Below are positions 41,849 through 51,339 of a stretch of DNA of 64,000 bases, in pieces; the first letter of the stretch is position 1, and every line of letters starts with the position of its first letter. Below the pieces are notes generated by a model. That model was not told the DNA's origin, did no database searches, and was given only the letters and a program-made list of their open reading frames with translations. Made by a program: the position numbers and the translations under genes. The stretch is from Pseudomonadaceae bacterium. Its GTDB lineage: Bacteria; Pseudomonadota; Gammaproteobacteria; Pseudomonadales; Azotimanducaceae. Location of the stretch: the NCBI GenBank assembly GCA_024743175.1, contig JANSXA010000014.1:44744-108743 (forward strand), written 5' to 3'.

Positions 41849-42022
41849 ATGGGATATTTGAGTAAACAGCCAACTGGAGGTGGATCCGGTGGTAAGCGAG
41901 GTCACTCCAATATGGAGCGTCGTGTTTACAACGATGAAGTCAAAGAGGCGTCTCGGCGAAAACGACGCCAAGAGGACAGAGAAGTCACCGAATCCGCAAT
42001 CAAACAGAGTGATAAGTCGTAA
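41849..42022 (+). CDS. Small basic protein (57 aa), unknown
   Basis: A 57-residue frame MGYLSKQPTGGGSGGKRGHS then NMERRVYNDEVKEASRRKRR and an acidic end. AGG lies about 8 nt before the ATG. It is Gly-rich, then strongly basic and helical, which would fit a nucleic-acid binding peptide. It follows the HD gene by 81 bp on the same strand. Coding status is uncertain. Confidence 0.4.
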   Translation: MGYLSKQPTGGGSGGKRGHSNMERRVYNDEVKEASRRKRRQEDREVTESAIKQSDKS

Positions 42023-42125
42023 CACAATGGCTACCTATTGGCCGGAAAGGTCAAGCGGACCCAAATATTGAAAGGCTGCGTAAATGAGGGCTTCGGGTTT
42101 GCGGCACCATCGATGATCGGCGCCA

Positions 42126-42147
42126 AAACGTTACCGCGGTAACGTTT
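42126..42147. promoter_or_regulatory. 22-bp perfect palindrome upstream of gcd
   Basis: The two halves AAACGTTACCG and CGGTAACGTTT are perfectly complementary with no loop. The core GTTACC/GGTAAC recalls LacI/GntR-family operators (GTTACC-GGTAAC type) with two extra central bases. It lies 236 bp upstream of the glucose dehydrogenase gene in an otherwise featureless 360-bp gap (42023-42382). No regulator is encoded nearby. Confidence 0.45.
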
Positions 42148-42382
42148 GCCATCATTGCTGAGTTTGATTCTCCACGGCTCGGCAGCTTCAACAAGATTCG
42201 ATGGTGATCGAGGCGTGGTACACGTTTGACAGACAAAGGCGCATTACTCTTGGAGGGAGCGGTTTCGCCTTAGCATTATCTTTATCGGTACTCTCCTGCA
42301 ACGTTCATGCGTCGCCTCACACGAACTGGATGAGCGTGTTAATCTAAATCAGATCAGAGCTTGATATACAGGGGAGAGGTGC

Positions 42383-44722
42383 ATGCCAGAAGGTAGCACA
42401 GTTGCACTGCGCACGACCGCAGTGCTGATGGTCGTGTTTGGTTTGCCTATGATGTGGATGGGCGTCCAGATTGCATTTATGGGTGGCACACCTTATTACC
42501 TGATCGCAGGCGCGCTGATCATTTACAGCGCGTTTGAGATCTGGCGGGTCAGCCCGCGCGGTTTTTATGCATACAACGTGGTGCTGTTGCTGACATTGAT
42601 CTGGGCGGTCTATGAAGCGGGCAACGCCTTCTGGCTGGTAGGCAGTCGCATCTGGATTATTGGTTTGTTTGCGCTCTGGCTGTGCACACCGATGATCCGG
42701 CGCCCACTGTTTGGTGAAAACAGGCCGGCTTTGTTCAGCATGCGCACGGTGCAAGTTGGCGCTGCTGCCAGCGTTGCGGTACTCATCGCCATGACCGTTG
42801 ACCTGTTTGACGATACACCGCTGCCCATTGCGGATATCAAATATGGCAAACCGCAAAACAACGCAGATTGGACCGCTTATGGGGGCAACAAAGCGGGCAC
42901 CCGTTATGCGCCGCATGCTCAGATCAACAAAGAAAACGTGAATCAGCTGACCAGGGTCTGGGAAGCGCAGACGGATCAGGTGGGGCGCTTCAGTGCAACG
43001 CCTATTCAAATTGATGACGGTGTCTATCTGTGCACCGCCCAGAACAACATGATTGCGTTAGATGCTGACACCGGCGAAGAGCGCTGGCGCTTCGATCCTG
43101 GCAATGAAACACCGCCGTATGGCATTTTGGGCAACTGTCGTGGCGTAACGTATTACCACATCCCAGGTCGACAAAAAGGTGAGCAGTGTGCTGAGCGTAT
43201 TTATACCGCTACCACTGATGCGCGCATGATTGCGGTGGACATCCATAGCGGACAACCGTGTGCAGAGTTTGGCGCAGATGGACAGATCTCCCTGCTTGCC
43301 GGAATGGGTGAGGTGAAACCCTACTACTACTTTGTTACGTCTCCTGCCACGGTGGCCAGCGGCAGTCTGGTAGTCGGCGGTTGGGTCATGGACAACCAGG
43401 AAACGGAAGAGCCTTCCGGCGTGGTACGCGGCTACGACCCTGTTACCGGCGAGCTGAACTGGGCTTGGGATATGGGGCGTGAAGGACAGGTTGATCAGCC
43501 ACCGGATGGCAGCTATTACACCCGTGGTACGCCTAACGTCTGGAGTCTGACGTCTGCAGACGACGAATTGGGTTTGGTCTACGTGCCAACAGGGAATGCC
43601 ACTCCAGACTACTTTGGTGGCCAACGTACAGAGATCATGGACAAATATGCCAGCTCGGTGGTGGCGATAGACGCTAAGACCGGTATCAGTCGCTGGCATT
43701 TCCAAACGACACATCACGATATCTGGGATTTTGACGTACCGTCCCAACCGACTCTGGTAGATCTGACCGTGCAAGGCGAGCGGCGCAAGGCGATCATCGT
43801 GCCAACCAAACGCGGGGAGTTTTTTGTGCTCGATCGGGAAACTGGAGAGCCCCTGTTTGAGGTTACAGAACGTCCGGTACCGCAGACCGATCTGCCCGGT
43901 GAGCGCACCACGCCCACGCAGCCGTTTGGCACGGGTATGCCGTCTTTTGCGTATCCGCGGGTGCGTGAGCAGGACCTGTTCGGCTTCACACCTTTTGATC
44001 AGATGGCATGCCGCAAGACATTTTTAGGTTTACGGTACGAAGGTCCGATGACGCCGCCTTCCGTGCAGGGCACCTTGTTATACCCTGGTCCTGCAGGAGG
44101 TCAGAACTGGGGTAGTGTTGCTGTGGATGAAGAACGCCAACTGATGGTGGTGAACAACTTACATCTGCCGTTCACGATTCATATGATCCCGCGGGAAGAA
44201 GATCTGGTGCAATCCGGTGAAGGCTTGAACCGAGGCTATGGTATTGGTGGTCCTCAGCGCGGCACTCCGTTTGCTGCGCGAGTGGAGATGTTTTCATCAC
44301 CTTTCATGATGCCGTGTATCAAGCCGCCGTTCGGTGAAATCGCCGTAGTAGATCTCACCACCCAGCAGGTGGTTTGGCGCCGTGGCATGGGTTTCTGGAG
44401 CATGGGTTTTCCCTACAGCGCCGGTTCGTTTGTTACAGCAGGTGGGCTCATCTTCAATGGCGGCGTTATGGACGGCCAACTGCGCGCCATCGACGTTTTG
44501 ACCGGTGAAGTAATCTGGCAGGACGCGTTGCCGGGTTCATCGGACGCCACACCAATGTCTTATGTCAGCCCTAAAACCGGCCGTCAGTATGTCATTGTGA
44601 CCGTACCCGGAGCGGGTCGACCACAACAAGGCGGAGGCCATGATGCATCTGGTGAAGGCGGTGACGTCACAACACCCACTGGAGGTCGCGTGATTGCATA
44701 TGCGCTGCCTGAGTCGGCATGA
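42383..44722 (+). CDS. gcd: Membrane-bound PQQ-dependent glucose dehydrogenase
   Basis: A 779-residue quinoprotein that oxidises glucose (or quinate/shikimate) in the periplasm and reduces ubiquinone. Five N-terminal membrane spans (to about residue 145) precede an eight-bladed propeller with repeated tryptophan-docking segments such as ALDADTGEERWRFDPG and AIDAKTGISRWHFQTTHHDIWDFDVPSQP. NADWTAYGGNKAGTRYAP opens the propeller. GAGAGG stands before the ATG. It is probably monocistronic. Which sugar is used cannot be settled by sequence alone, but the length and N-terminus favour Gcd. Confidence 0.92.
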   Translation: MPEGSTVALRTTAVLMVVFGLPMMWMGVQIAFMGGTPYYLIAGALIIYSAFEIWRVSPRGFYAYNVVLLLTLIWAVYEAGNAFWLVGSRIWIIGLFALWLCTPMIRRPLFGENRPALFSMRTVQVGAAASVAVLIAMTVDLFDDTPLPIADIKYGKPQNNADWTAYGGNKAGTRYAPHAQINKENVNQLTRVWEAQTDQVGRFSATPIQIDDGVYLCTAQNNMIALDADTGEERWRFDPGNETPPYGILGNCRGVTYYHIPGRQKGEQCAERIYTATTDARMIAVDIHSGQPCAEFGADGQISLLAGMGEVKPYYYFVTSPATVASGSLVVGGWVMDNQETEEPSGVVRGYDPVTGELNWAWDMGREGQVDQPPDGSYYTRGTPNVWSLTSADDELGLVYVPTGNATPDYFGGQRTEIMDKYASSVVAIDAKTGISRWHFQTTHHDIWDFDVPSQPTLVDLTVQGERRKAIIVPTKRGEFFVLDRETGEPLFEVTERPVPQTDLPGERTTPTQPFGTGMPSFAYPRVREQDLFGFTPFDQMACRKTFLGLRYEGPMTPPSVQGTLLYPGPAGGQNWGSVAVDEERQLMVVNNLHLPFTIHMIPREEDLVQSGEGLNRGYGIGGPQRGTPFAARVEMFSSPFMMPCIKPPFGEIAVVDLTTQQVVWRRGMGFWSMGFPYSAGSFVTAGGLIFNGGVMDGQLRAIDVLTGEVIWQDALPGSSDATPMSYVSPKTGRQYVIVTVPGAGRPQQGGGHDASGEGGDVTTPTGGRVIAYALPESA

Positions 44723-44895
44723 GTGTAGTGAGCAATCTCCTGCTGACCTGGTTTGGCATTGGACGGCGTCACCTACGCCGATGATATTTCCAAAGCCGCG
44801 CCCGTGTCAGGGTAAGGTAGTTTATTAAAGGCCGGGCTAAACATCTTCAAGGTCGTACCCTGCGAATCGGAAAACTCGTTAAAAAGCGGCAATTG

Positions 44896-45408
44896 TCATA
44901 GCGGAAGTGACTCTTGCTTGGCGCTTTCAACAAATTCAGCAATCGACATTGCCAAACCGGGATCTAATACAATTTTTACTCCGTCTTTGGTCGAGATAGC
45001 TCTTGCATGACGCTTTCTTGAAACACACGCGAAGGCAACGGATCCATCATTTAACGTGAACCAACCTACGTAGAAGCCCAGTATCCGCGTTCCGAAATGA
45101 AATTTATTGAGCGCATTTTCCGCGTCGGTTCGGTACAGGAATTTTTCGCTTACGTCCAAATTGAGATTTTCTAGTTTTTCCGAAAAAGAAGCAAAAGTAC
45201 TAACGATACTAAGCCGCCCTTGTTCGACACGTATGACTGCCTGCAGTTGGAACATTGTGATTAGCGCAATTGCTCCGATGAACAACGAAAGGGTTATCGT
45301 TTCAATGGCGGTCATGTCGGATAGAAGCCCCAGCAGCAACATGCCCATAGCCGCCGTCCCTGAAGCTATGAACAATGATCGCTTTTGAGGTCTAAGTAAG
45401 GTTTCCAT
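44896..45408 (-). CDS. Membrane protein with two N-terminal spans, unknown
   Basis: A 170-residue protein. Two membrane spans (LFIASGTAAMGMLLLGLLS and ITLSLFIGAIALITMFQLQ) are followed by a cytoplasmic domain with strands such as VIRVEQGRLSIVSTFASFSEKL and ILGFYVGWFTLNDGSVAFACVSRKRHARAIST, which resembles bacterial PH-like domains. No family can be assigned. The 247-bp gap upstream holds a small inverted repeat (ATAGGA/TCCTAT, about 45441-45459) and a direct repeat of TTGATATAG. Confidence 0.6.
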   Translation of the reverse strand: METLLRPQKRSLFIASGTAAMGMLLLGLLSDMTAIETITLSLFIGAIALITMFQLQAVIRVEQGRLSIVSTFASFSEKLENLNLDVSEKFLYRTDAENALNKFHFGTRILGFYVGWFTLNDGSVAFACVSRKRHARAISTKDGVKIVLDPGLAMSIAEFVESAKQESLPL

Positions 45409-45655
45409 CGGTGCCTTGCATTGATATAGAAGTATTGATATAGGACTTTAGATCCTATAATACTTTGTGGTTTGAATCTACGTGGCCATAAATTCTGGCA
45501 GAATCTGAACAAGAGAAATAGTTGGTGGTGGCCAACTCTATGCTAGTTGTATCAGTTTCCGACTGCGTGAACCAGCGCTGCCCGGTCGTGTAAGCGATAA
45601 ACGCGCGAGTTCCCCAATTCATAGACTCATGGTGTAATTTTATCCAAGGACAAAA

Positions 45656-47314
45656 TCACAGTAACCATTCGATCGGTAGCCACTTCAGTACCGCTACAGA
45701 TGCTCGCTTGAACCATCCGCTATTCGGTTCGTGATCGAAGCGGCGGGGAGTCTCTCCTCGATTGTCCAACCAATACAGATCACCTTTGTCATCCAAACGC
45801 ACTTCGTAGGCCAGAGCCGGGAGTACAGTCGTTAATGATTGCTCAACATCTCTAGCAAGCACCGGGTTCTCGATAACGAACCCGAGTTCGGTGTTGAGAT
45901 GCATGGAGCGGGGATCAAAGTTAAACGAGCCTATAAAAACGCGTTTGCCATCAATCGTAAAAGTTTTAGCATGTAGACTGGAGGCGGAGCTTCCGAAACC
46001 AGTAGCGCGGTTCTGCTGAGCGCCGCCTGAAGCGAGCCGCATCATCTCGTATAACTTGACGCCGCTGGCTAGCAAGGTCTTACGCCGTTTCGCGTAACCC
46101 GCGTGCACGGGCAGCACATCGGTTGCTTCCAGTGCATTCGTTAATATATGAACCTGAACTCCACGCCCTACCATTTCTACGAACGCCTCAGTGCCTGCTT
46201 TAGTGGGGACAAAGTAAGGTGACACCAGCATAACGCTGGACTGTGGTTTCGCTAAGATTTCATCGAGCTGACGAATTAGCAGTTGCTCGCCCTCCATACT
46301 CTCAAGCCCTTTCGCGGGATCATCAGTAACTAGTCGGACTTCACTCCACAGCAACGGCGCTTCACCTTTCAGTAACCTACTAATAAAGTCCGACTTTTCG
46401 ATTGCATCTAGATATCCCTTTGCTGCAGGTTGGGTGGCAACTTTGCTGAACGCTCTAAGAACACGCTGTTCGTCTGTTTGGGACAGCGATTCCACTATGT
46501 CCGCCACAGGATAGGAGGATTGACTTGCCCAATATCGGTCAAAGTCCATCGATACCTCCTCGACCACTGAGCCGACGAGGAGTGCGTCTAAATCTGCTTT
46601 CAATACGCCAGTGGTGGCTCCAAAATATTCGTCCCCGATATTTCGTCCACCAATCACCGTTGCCTGCCCATCTGCAGTAAAGGATTTGTTGTGCATTCTT
46701 CGATTTAGACGTGAGAAGTCTGTTAGATAACCTAAGGCTTTAAAACTTCGATTAAGAAACGGGTTAAACAGTCTAACTTCGATATTGGGATGCAAATCCA
46801 GTACCCACATTTCGTCATCAATACCAGCTGTCCCGTTGTCATCCAGCAATAAGCGGACTCGAACTCCGCGCTCCGCCGCCTTATACAAAGCGGACATAAG
46901 GAGCGTACCAGTCGTGTCATCGTGCCAGATGTAGTATTGCAGATCGAGGGTGCGTTCAGCTGCTTGTGATAGCAACACGCGCATGGCAAATGATTCTCGC
47001 GGGTTTGCAATCGAATAAACGCCCGACTGCCCTGGGTGCGGTGCCATCAAAGGGGCGATTCGCTGCCCGAGAGTCGTTCGTTGGGATTCCACCGAAGACA
47101 ATGATGTAGAAACTGTACGGGTAGTGATATCCGGCAAGGCAGAGCAGGCAGCAAGTGCGATACAAACTCCTAAACAGCACACCTCTTTAAACAACGATAT
47201 TCCAGCCAAGTGAAGCAACTTTAAATTTAGCGGCTCGAACACTCCAAATCCCCAGTGAATGGAATATGTGTTTTCCGCAGAGATACTGCAATTTTCTTCA
47301 AGTAATCCGTTCAT
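45656..47314 (-). CDS. Phospholipase D-family lipoprotein (cardiolipin synthase-like)
   Basis: A 552-residue protein with two HKD motifs: MHNKSFTADGQATVIGGRNIGDEYFG and LHAKTFTIDGKRVFIGSFNFDPRS. ALAACSALPD near residue 55 is a lipobox, so it is probably a lipoprotein; the 50 residues before it are long for a signal and an internal start is possible. The ATG at 47314 overlaps the upstream small gene by four bases (ATGA). It resembles ClsC/YmdC-type phospholipases D. The last gene of a four-gene coupled operon with an MscS channel. Confidence 0.85.
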   Translation of the reverse strand: MNGLLEENCSISAENTYSIHWGFGVFEPLNLKLLHLAGISLFKEVCCLGVCIALAACSALPDITTRTVSTSLSSVESQRTTLGQRIAPLMAPHPGQSGVYSIANPRESFAMRVLLSQAAERTLDLQYYIWHDDTTGTLLMSALYKAAERGVRVRLLLDDNGTAGIDDEMWVLDLHPNIEVRLFNPFLNRSFKALGYLTDFSRLNRRMHNKSFTADGQATVIGGRNIGDEYFGATTGVLKADLDALLVGSVVEEVSMDFDRYWASQSSYPVADIVESLSQTDEQRVLRAFSKVATQPAAKGYLDAIEKSDFISRLLKGEAPLLWSEVRLVTDDPAKGLESMEGEQLLIRQLDEILAKPQSSVMLVSPYFVPTKAGTEAFVEMVGRGVQVHILTNALEATDVLPVHAGYAKRRKTLLASGVKLYEMMRLASGGAQQNRATGFGSSASSLHAKTFTIDGKRVFIGSFNFDPRSMHLNTELGFVIENPVLARDVEQSLTTVLPALAYEVRLDDKGDLYWLDNRGETPRRFDHEPNSGWFKRASVAVLKWLPIEWLL

Positions 47315-47514
47315 CCGAGATGACTGGCGGTTAACGCGACAAGAAAGCCAACGTCAGCTATCGGTCCAGACAACGCGTGAAGTTCTTCGAATGCATCAGG
47401 GATCATCATAGTATCAATCAACATCACAATTATCGCCCTTGCCGCACACGCTACAGCAGTGCCCGCCACTGCTCCCCAACGGGGAGCCTCTAAAACAAGT
47501 GTCATTGAACTCAT
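47311..47514 (-). CDS. Small membrane protein between MscS and PLD genes (67 aa)
   Basis: A 67-residue protein with one or two weak membrane segments (GAVAGTAVACAARAIIVMLI and ADVGFLVALTASHLG). It overlaps its neighbours by four bases on both sides (ATGA), which is the main reason to regard it as real. I do not recognise a family. Confidence 0.55.
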   Translation of the reverse strand: MSSMTLVLEAPRWGAVAGTAVACAARAIIVMLIDTMMIPDAFEELHALSGPIADVGFLVALTASHLG

Positions 47515-48803
47515 GGGTCGGCGGGTTCGTTATGGGCAACCAGCGCTCTGACATCATTGCCTGTAGGGGCTTCATGCGCTCTGAGATCGAATTCCGGAAG
47601 CACTGCAAACAAGTGATCAAAAATGTCGGATTGAATGTCTTCGTATTGATTCCAGTTCGTTGTATTGGTGAACGCATAAATTTGAATGGGGAGGCCATCC
47701 CTGGAAGGCTCGAGCTGACGAACCAACAAAGTCAGTTTTTGATGGATGTCAGGATGCGACTTCAAGTAAGAAAGTAGATAAGCTCTAAATGTGCCCACGT
47801 TAGTCAATCGTCTGCCATTAATACGCACCGACATGTCGAGTTGTCTTTCTTCATTATCACGTTGGACAGTTTGAGTCATTTCTTCGAGATACTTATCCAG
47901 TAGATCGGCCTTTTTTAGGTGTTGGAGTAGCCGCTCATCTAAAAAACGGATACTGCTGGTTTCAATCTGAACGCTACGCTTGATTCGGCGGCCTCCTGCA
48001 TCAGTCATACCACGCCAGTTTTTAAAGGAATCCGAAATCAGAGCATAAGTGGGTATCGTCGTGATGGTTTTATCCCAGTTCCGCACCTTTACGGTGGTAA
48101 GGGCAATGTCAATAACATCGCCATCAGCGCCATATTTAGGCATCTCTAGCCAGTCGCCAACCGAAAGCATCTGATTTGCTGAAAGCTGGATTCCGGCGAC
48201 CAGGCCGAGGATGGGATCGCGAAAAACCAACAGCAGTACGGCTGACAATGCGCCTAAGCCGCTAAATAGAATCAACGGAGACTTGCCCATTAAGGTGGCG
48301 AGTGCGAGCATACCGATGAGCAAACTTGCGATTAACTTAACGGTTTGAATCAGCCCTCGAAACGGAAATCGGTTTTGGGTGTCACGTCGGGTGACCATAG
48401 TTTCAAACGCGTTGAGGACGGAAAAGAAAGCAAGCAGCGCAAACAGTAGAATCCATTGATCGGCTACGCCTTCGATCATCGGAAGAAGGAAAGAGGGCTC
48501 TTCGAGCCACAACCCAGCCTGTATGTGAACAATCGCGCCTTGAAGGATGTAAGAGAGCCGATGAAACAGGCTGTTATCGAGAAGCGCCTTAGTCCATCTG
48601 TTACCTCTTGCTTTTGAAATCCGTACCAGTAGACGACGAATAAATACGTGGAGAATGAGATGAAAGATAATCGCGACAAGCGTTATCCATAGAACCACAA
48701 AAATATCGAACACGAATGTAGAGATTCCAGGAGCATGACCTTCCAGCCACGACAATAGAAACTCTTTGAACTGATCACGATGGCTGTCCAGGCTTCCCAT
48801 CAC
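47511..48803 (-). CDS. Mechanosensitive channel, MscS family (YbdG/MscM-like)
   Basis: A 430-residue inner-membrane channel. Several spans precede the pore-lining helix and beta domain: GLGALSAVLLLVFRDPILGLVAGIQLSANQMLSVGDWLEMPKYGADGDVIDIALTTVKVRNWDKTITTIPT, which is the MscS signature; a YbdG-type C-terminal domain follows (FKNWRGMTDAGGRRIKRSV, then NGRRLTNVGTFRAYLLSYL). Both ends overlap neighbouring genes by four bases. It would release solutes on hypo-osmotic shock. Confidence 0.9.
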   Translation of the reverse strand: MMGSLDSHRDQFKEFLLSWLEGHAPGISTFVFDIFVVLWITLVAIIFHLILHVFIRRLLVRISKARGNRWTKALLDNSLFHRLSYILQGAIVHIQAGLWLEEPSFLLPMIEGVADQWILLFALLAFFSVLNAFETMVTRRDTQNRFPFRGLIQTVKLIASLLIGMLALATLMGKSPLILFSGLGALSAVLLLVFRDPILGLVAGIQLSANQMLSVGDWLEMPKYGADGDVIDIALTTVKVRNWDKTITTIPTYALISDSFKNWRGMTDAGGRRIKRSVQIETSSIRFLDERLLQHLKKADLLDKYLEEMTQTVQRDNEERQLDMSVRINGRRLTNVGTFRAYLLSYLKSHPDIHQKLTLLVRQLEPSRDGLPIQIYAFTNTTNWNQYEDIQSDIFDHLFAVLPEFDLRAHEAPTGNDVRALVAHNEPADP

Positions 48804-50479
48804 ATCGGTCTCGCGGTTACGGTAGAGCCGTCGGTCGTGATTAAGATCAATGTTCGACCCTTGTCGATTTCGTAACGTACTACCGTGGGGAGCAGGTCGA
48901 GCAGACGCCGTTCCTGAAACATCAATGCTTCTGGACAGACCATCATGGTTGAGCCAACCCGTTTGATCGCTATATCTTCGCCATCAACTGTATAGCTACC
49001 AATCAGGCGATTGCAGGTCGCATTTCCAGACAAGTCGCCATCTTTACCAAAACTGAGGCTGGCTTGCGTATTGTCAATGACCCCGTCCCCCATAATGTCC
49101 TCGATAATCCACCTACCGCTGATGAGAGGGTCCGTGTTATCGGCTGAGAGTAGATAGTTTGCAACTGCGCGATAGGCGGGCAATGAGGTTGGGTCATTGG
49201 CAGCGTTCCCAGCAACTGGATTGGAAGAAAATCGAGCGATAACCATATCCGCCTTTGGATCAATCCAAATCGTCTGACCGTGCACCCCACGAGCCGCGTA
49301 GGCGCCGTGATCATCATGCGTGTTCCACCACATGCCTTGATAGCTCCAACCGTCCAGGGTGTAACCTCCTTTGGTAAACTTCTTGCGACTACCACCCTGT
49401 CGGATGCGTTCAACTGCTGCCGCCGGAATGATCTGCTCGCCATTGACTTTCCCACCATCCAGCATCAATTGTCCAAGCCTGGCCATGTCGCGCAAAGTGG
49501 CGTTAAAACCACCTCCTGCGAACGGTGTGCCAATAGAGTCAACGGTAAAAAACGCTTCACGATCGGCGCCTAGCCGTTGCCAGATACGCTCAGAGAGAAG
49601 GTCAGCAACCGATTTTCCTGATGTACGTGCGATTACCCAACCCAGGGCGTCTGCATTCACTGTTTTGTATCCAAAAGACTGGCCGTGTTTGCCTTTCTTT
49701 CTAACCGTTTCTAAGTATTCAAAGTAGCTTCGCGGCCTGTCATAGCCTTCTGGTTTAGGCAGCGGCGAACCGGCGGCAGCGTAGGTCCAGACCTCGGCAT
49801 CAGGATCGGCGTAGTTTTCGGAGAAGTCGAGGGCTGTGGTCATCTCCAGCAGTTGACGGACTGTCGCGTCGCCAAACGCGCTCGATGCCAGTTCGGAAAC
49901 AAGGCTACCAACGCTATCAAACTCATTAATGACACCTTCAGCAATCAGTACTTCGCCCAAAAGCCCCGTAATCGATTTTGTGACCGACATCGCGCCGTGT
50001 TGAGCACGCTTGTTCAGGCAGCCACTGTAGCGTTCATAAACAATTCGCCCGCGGTGAAGTACGATTGCACCATCAGTGTAGTTGGCGTCATACGCCTGGT
50101 TCCAGGTCATTGTCTCACTTTGTCCCAGCGGCTTGAATGACACGTCGCTGATACCATGATCAATCGCAGTCTCTAAAGGCCGAACGTTGTTTGGCCCTCT
50201 ATCGATACCTACCGTGGGCATCAATTCTCGGAAGTTACAAACAGTCCAACGAAGCTTCGGGTATGAAAAATAGTCGGGGTCGGTAAATCGAATGATTTTC
50301 TCCTTTGGCGGTGGAAAACCATTCATCCACTCTATAGTGCGCGCATCTGAGCCTTGCGCGCTATGGGGTTGCGCATTTGCAGGCATCTGAATCATTAAAA
50401 CGAAAACTAAAAGGCCAAGAACAACTTTAGTTATCGGGTGGCTGTCTGGATCAAGTGAAATTTTGAAAAAAATAGTCAT
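48800..50479 (-). CDS. Secreted beta-lactamase-fold serine hydrolase with META domain
   Basis: A 559-residue exported protein. After a signal segment (VVLGLLVFVLMIQMPANAQ), residues 120-430 form a class C beta-lactamase/esterase domain: MSVTKSITGLLGE (S-x-x-K), YKTVNADALGWVI (Y-x-N) and a late HGQTIW (the usual K/H-T/S-G position). The last 110 residues, GRWIIEDIMGDGVID...LSFGKDGDLSGNATCNRLIGSY, are a META/HslJ domain. The ATG at 50479 is chosen; a GTG at 50506 also opens the frame. First gene of a coupled four-gene operon and directly downstream of the broken SDR gene. Confidence 0.82.
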   Translation of the reverse strand: MTIFFKISLDPDSHPITKVVLGLLVFVLMIQMPANAQPHSAQGSDARTIEWMNGFPPPKEKIIRFTDPDYFSYPKLRWTVCNFRELMPTVGIDRGPNNVRPLETAIDHGISDVSFKPLGQSETMTWNQAYDANYTDGAIVLHRGRIVYERYSGCLNKRAQHGAMSVTKSITGLLGEVLIAEGVINEFDSVGSLVSELASSAFGDATVRQLLEMTTALDFSENYADPDAEVWTYAAAGSPLPKPEGYDRPRSYFEYLETVRKKGKHGQSFGYKTVNADALGWVIARTSGKSVADLLSERIWQRLGADREAFFTVDSIGTPFAGGGFNATLRDMARLGQLMLDGGKVNGEQIIPAAAVERIRQGGSRKKFTKGGYTLDGWSYQGMWWNTHDDHGAYAARGVHGQTIWIDPKADMVIARFSSNPVAGNAANDPTSLPAYRAVANYLLSADNTDPLISGRWIIEDIMGDGVIDNTQASLSFGKDGDLSGNATCNRLIGSYTVDGEDIAIKRVGSTMMVCPEALMFQERRLLDLLPTVVRYEIDKGRTLILITTDGSTVTARPM

Positions 50480-50483
50480 CTGG

Positions 50484-51250
50484 TTATTGAAGCTCCTGTA
50501 CGCCACCGCCGGACACCGTAATAATCTGGCCGCTAACCCAACTGGACGCTGGACTACATAGGAAAAGCGCCGCGTTAGCTATGTCTTCAGGTTCTCCCAG
50601 TCTATTTATTGGCGTGTGCATGAGCATTGCTTACTCAATGTCATCGTTGAGAACTGACTCGAGCGCGGCGGTGCGGGTTGCGCCGGGAGCTACGCCATTT
50701 ACGCGGATGTTTTTGGGCCCCAGGTCGAACGCGATATTGCGAATGAGATGGTTTGTCGCCGCTTTGGAAGAGCCATAAGCTGCCATCCGCTGATTTTTGT
50801 TTTCGCCAGCCATTGAAGTGGTCGCCAAAATAGCTCCGCCACCAGCTTTCTCCATCTCTGGTGCTGCCAATTGTGCGAGACGAAACAGCGAAAAGACGTT
50901 GAGATCAAAAGCTCGTCGGAAGTCTCCCATTGGCATATCGAAGTTCTTAGGACCGCCACCCCCAGCATTACTTACCAGGGTGGTTAATTTTCCGAACTCG
51001 TTGATCGTCGCGGCAACGACATCGGCGAGATCTTCCTCTTCTGTGACGTTGCATGCGTGATGTTTGGCTACACCACCGGCGTCGACAATTTCAGAGGCCA
51101 CTGCCTTGGCGGTGCTATCATCCAGATCGGTCACCATGACTTTCGCCCCAGCTCCAGCAAACAGGAGCGATATTGCACGACCGATGCCAGCTCCCGCTCC
51201 CGTCACTAACGCAACATCACCACTCAATTTGAAGTTTTTTCGTTATACAT
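50484..51250 (-). pseudogene. Broken 7-alpha-hydroxysteroid dehydrogenase-like SDR
   Basis: A short-chain dehydrogenase similar to E. coli HdhA: TGAGAGIGRAI (cofactor), NAGGGGPKNFDMPMGDFRRA, SYG-type YGSSKAATNHL (Tyr-x3-Lys) and VNGVAPGATRTAALE. Two lesions are visible. An in-frame TAA at 50633-50631 replaces the Gln codon expected after NDDIE; the frame then continues unbroken as AMLMHTPINRLGEPEDIANA to VSGGGVQELQ, ending at 50484. Near the start, the ATG at 51250 (MYNEK...) is out of frame by one base in an A6 run at 51240-51235; a seventh A would restore the family N-terminus. A TTG at 51227 could still start a truncated product of 198 residues. Likely a recent pseudogene unless these are sequence errors. 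Confidence 0.82.
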
Positions 51251-51339
51251 GCTTGATTCCGTTCATCGCCTGAAGGCTTCAATTTACACTGAAGTAGGAA
51301 GATCTCAATGAAACGCTCCATAGGACTCTTCTGTCCCGA

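Noticed and set aside
38093..42382. Genomic island integrated at tRNA-Met
   Set aside because: I found no integrase and no second copy of the tRNA 3' end before 45 kb, so the island boundary cannot be supported.
45425..45470. Sigma-70 promoter on the plus strand (TTGATA ... TATAAT)
   Set aside because: The spacer is about 15 bp and no plus-strand gene follows; both neighbours are on the minus strand.
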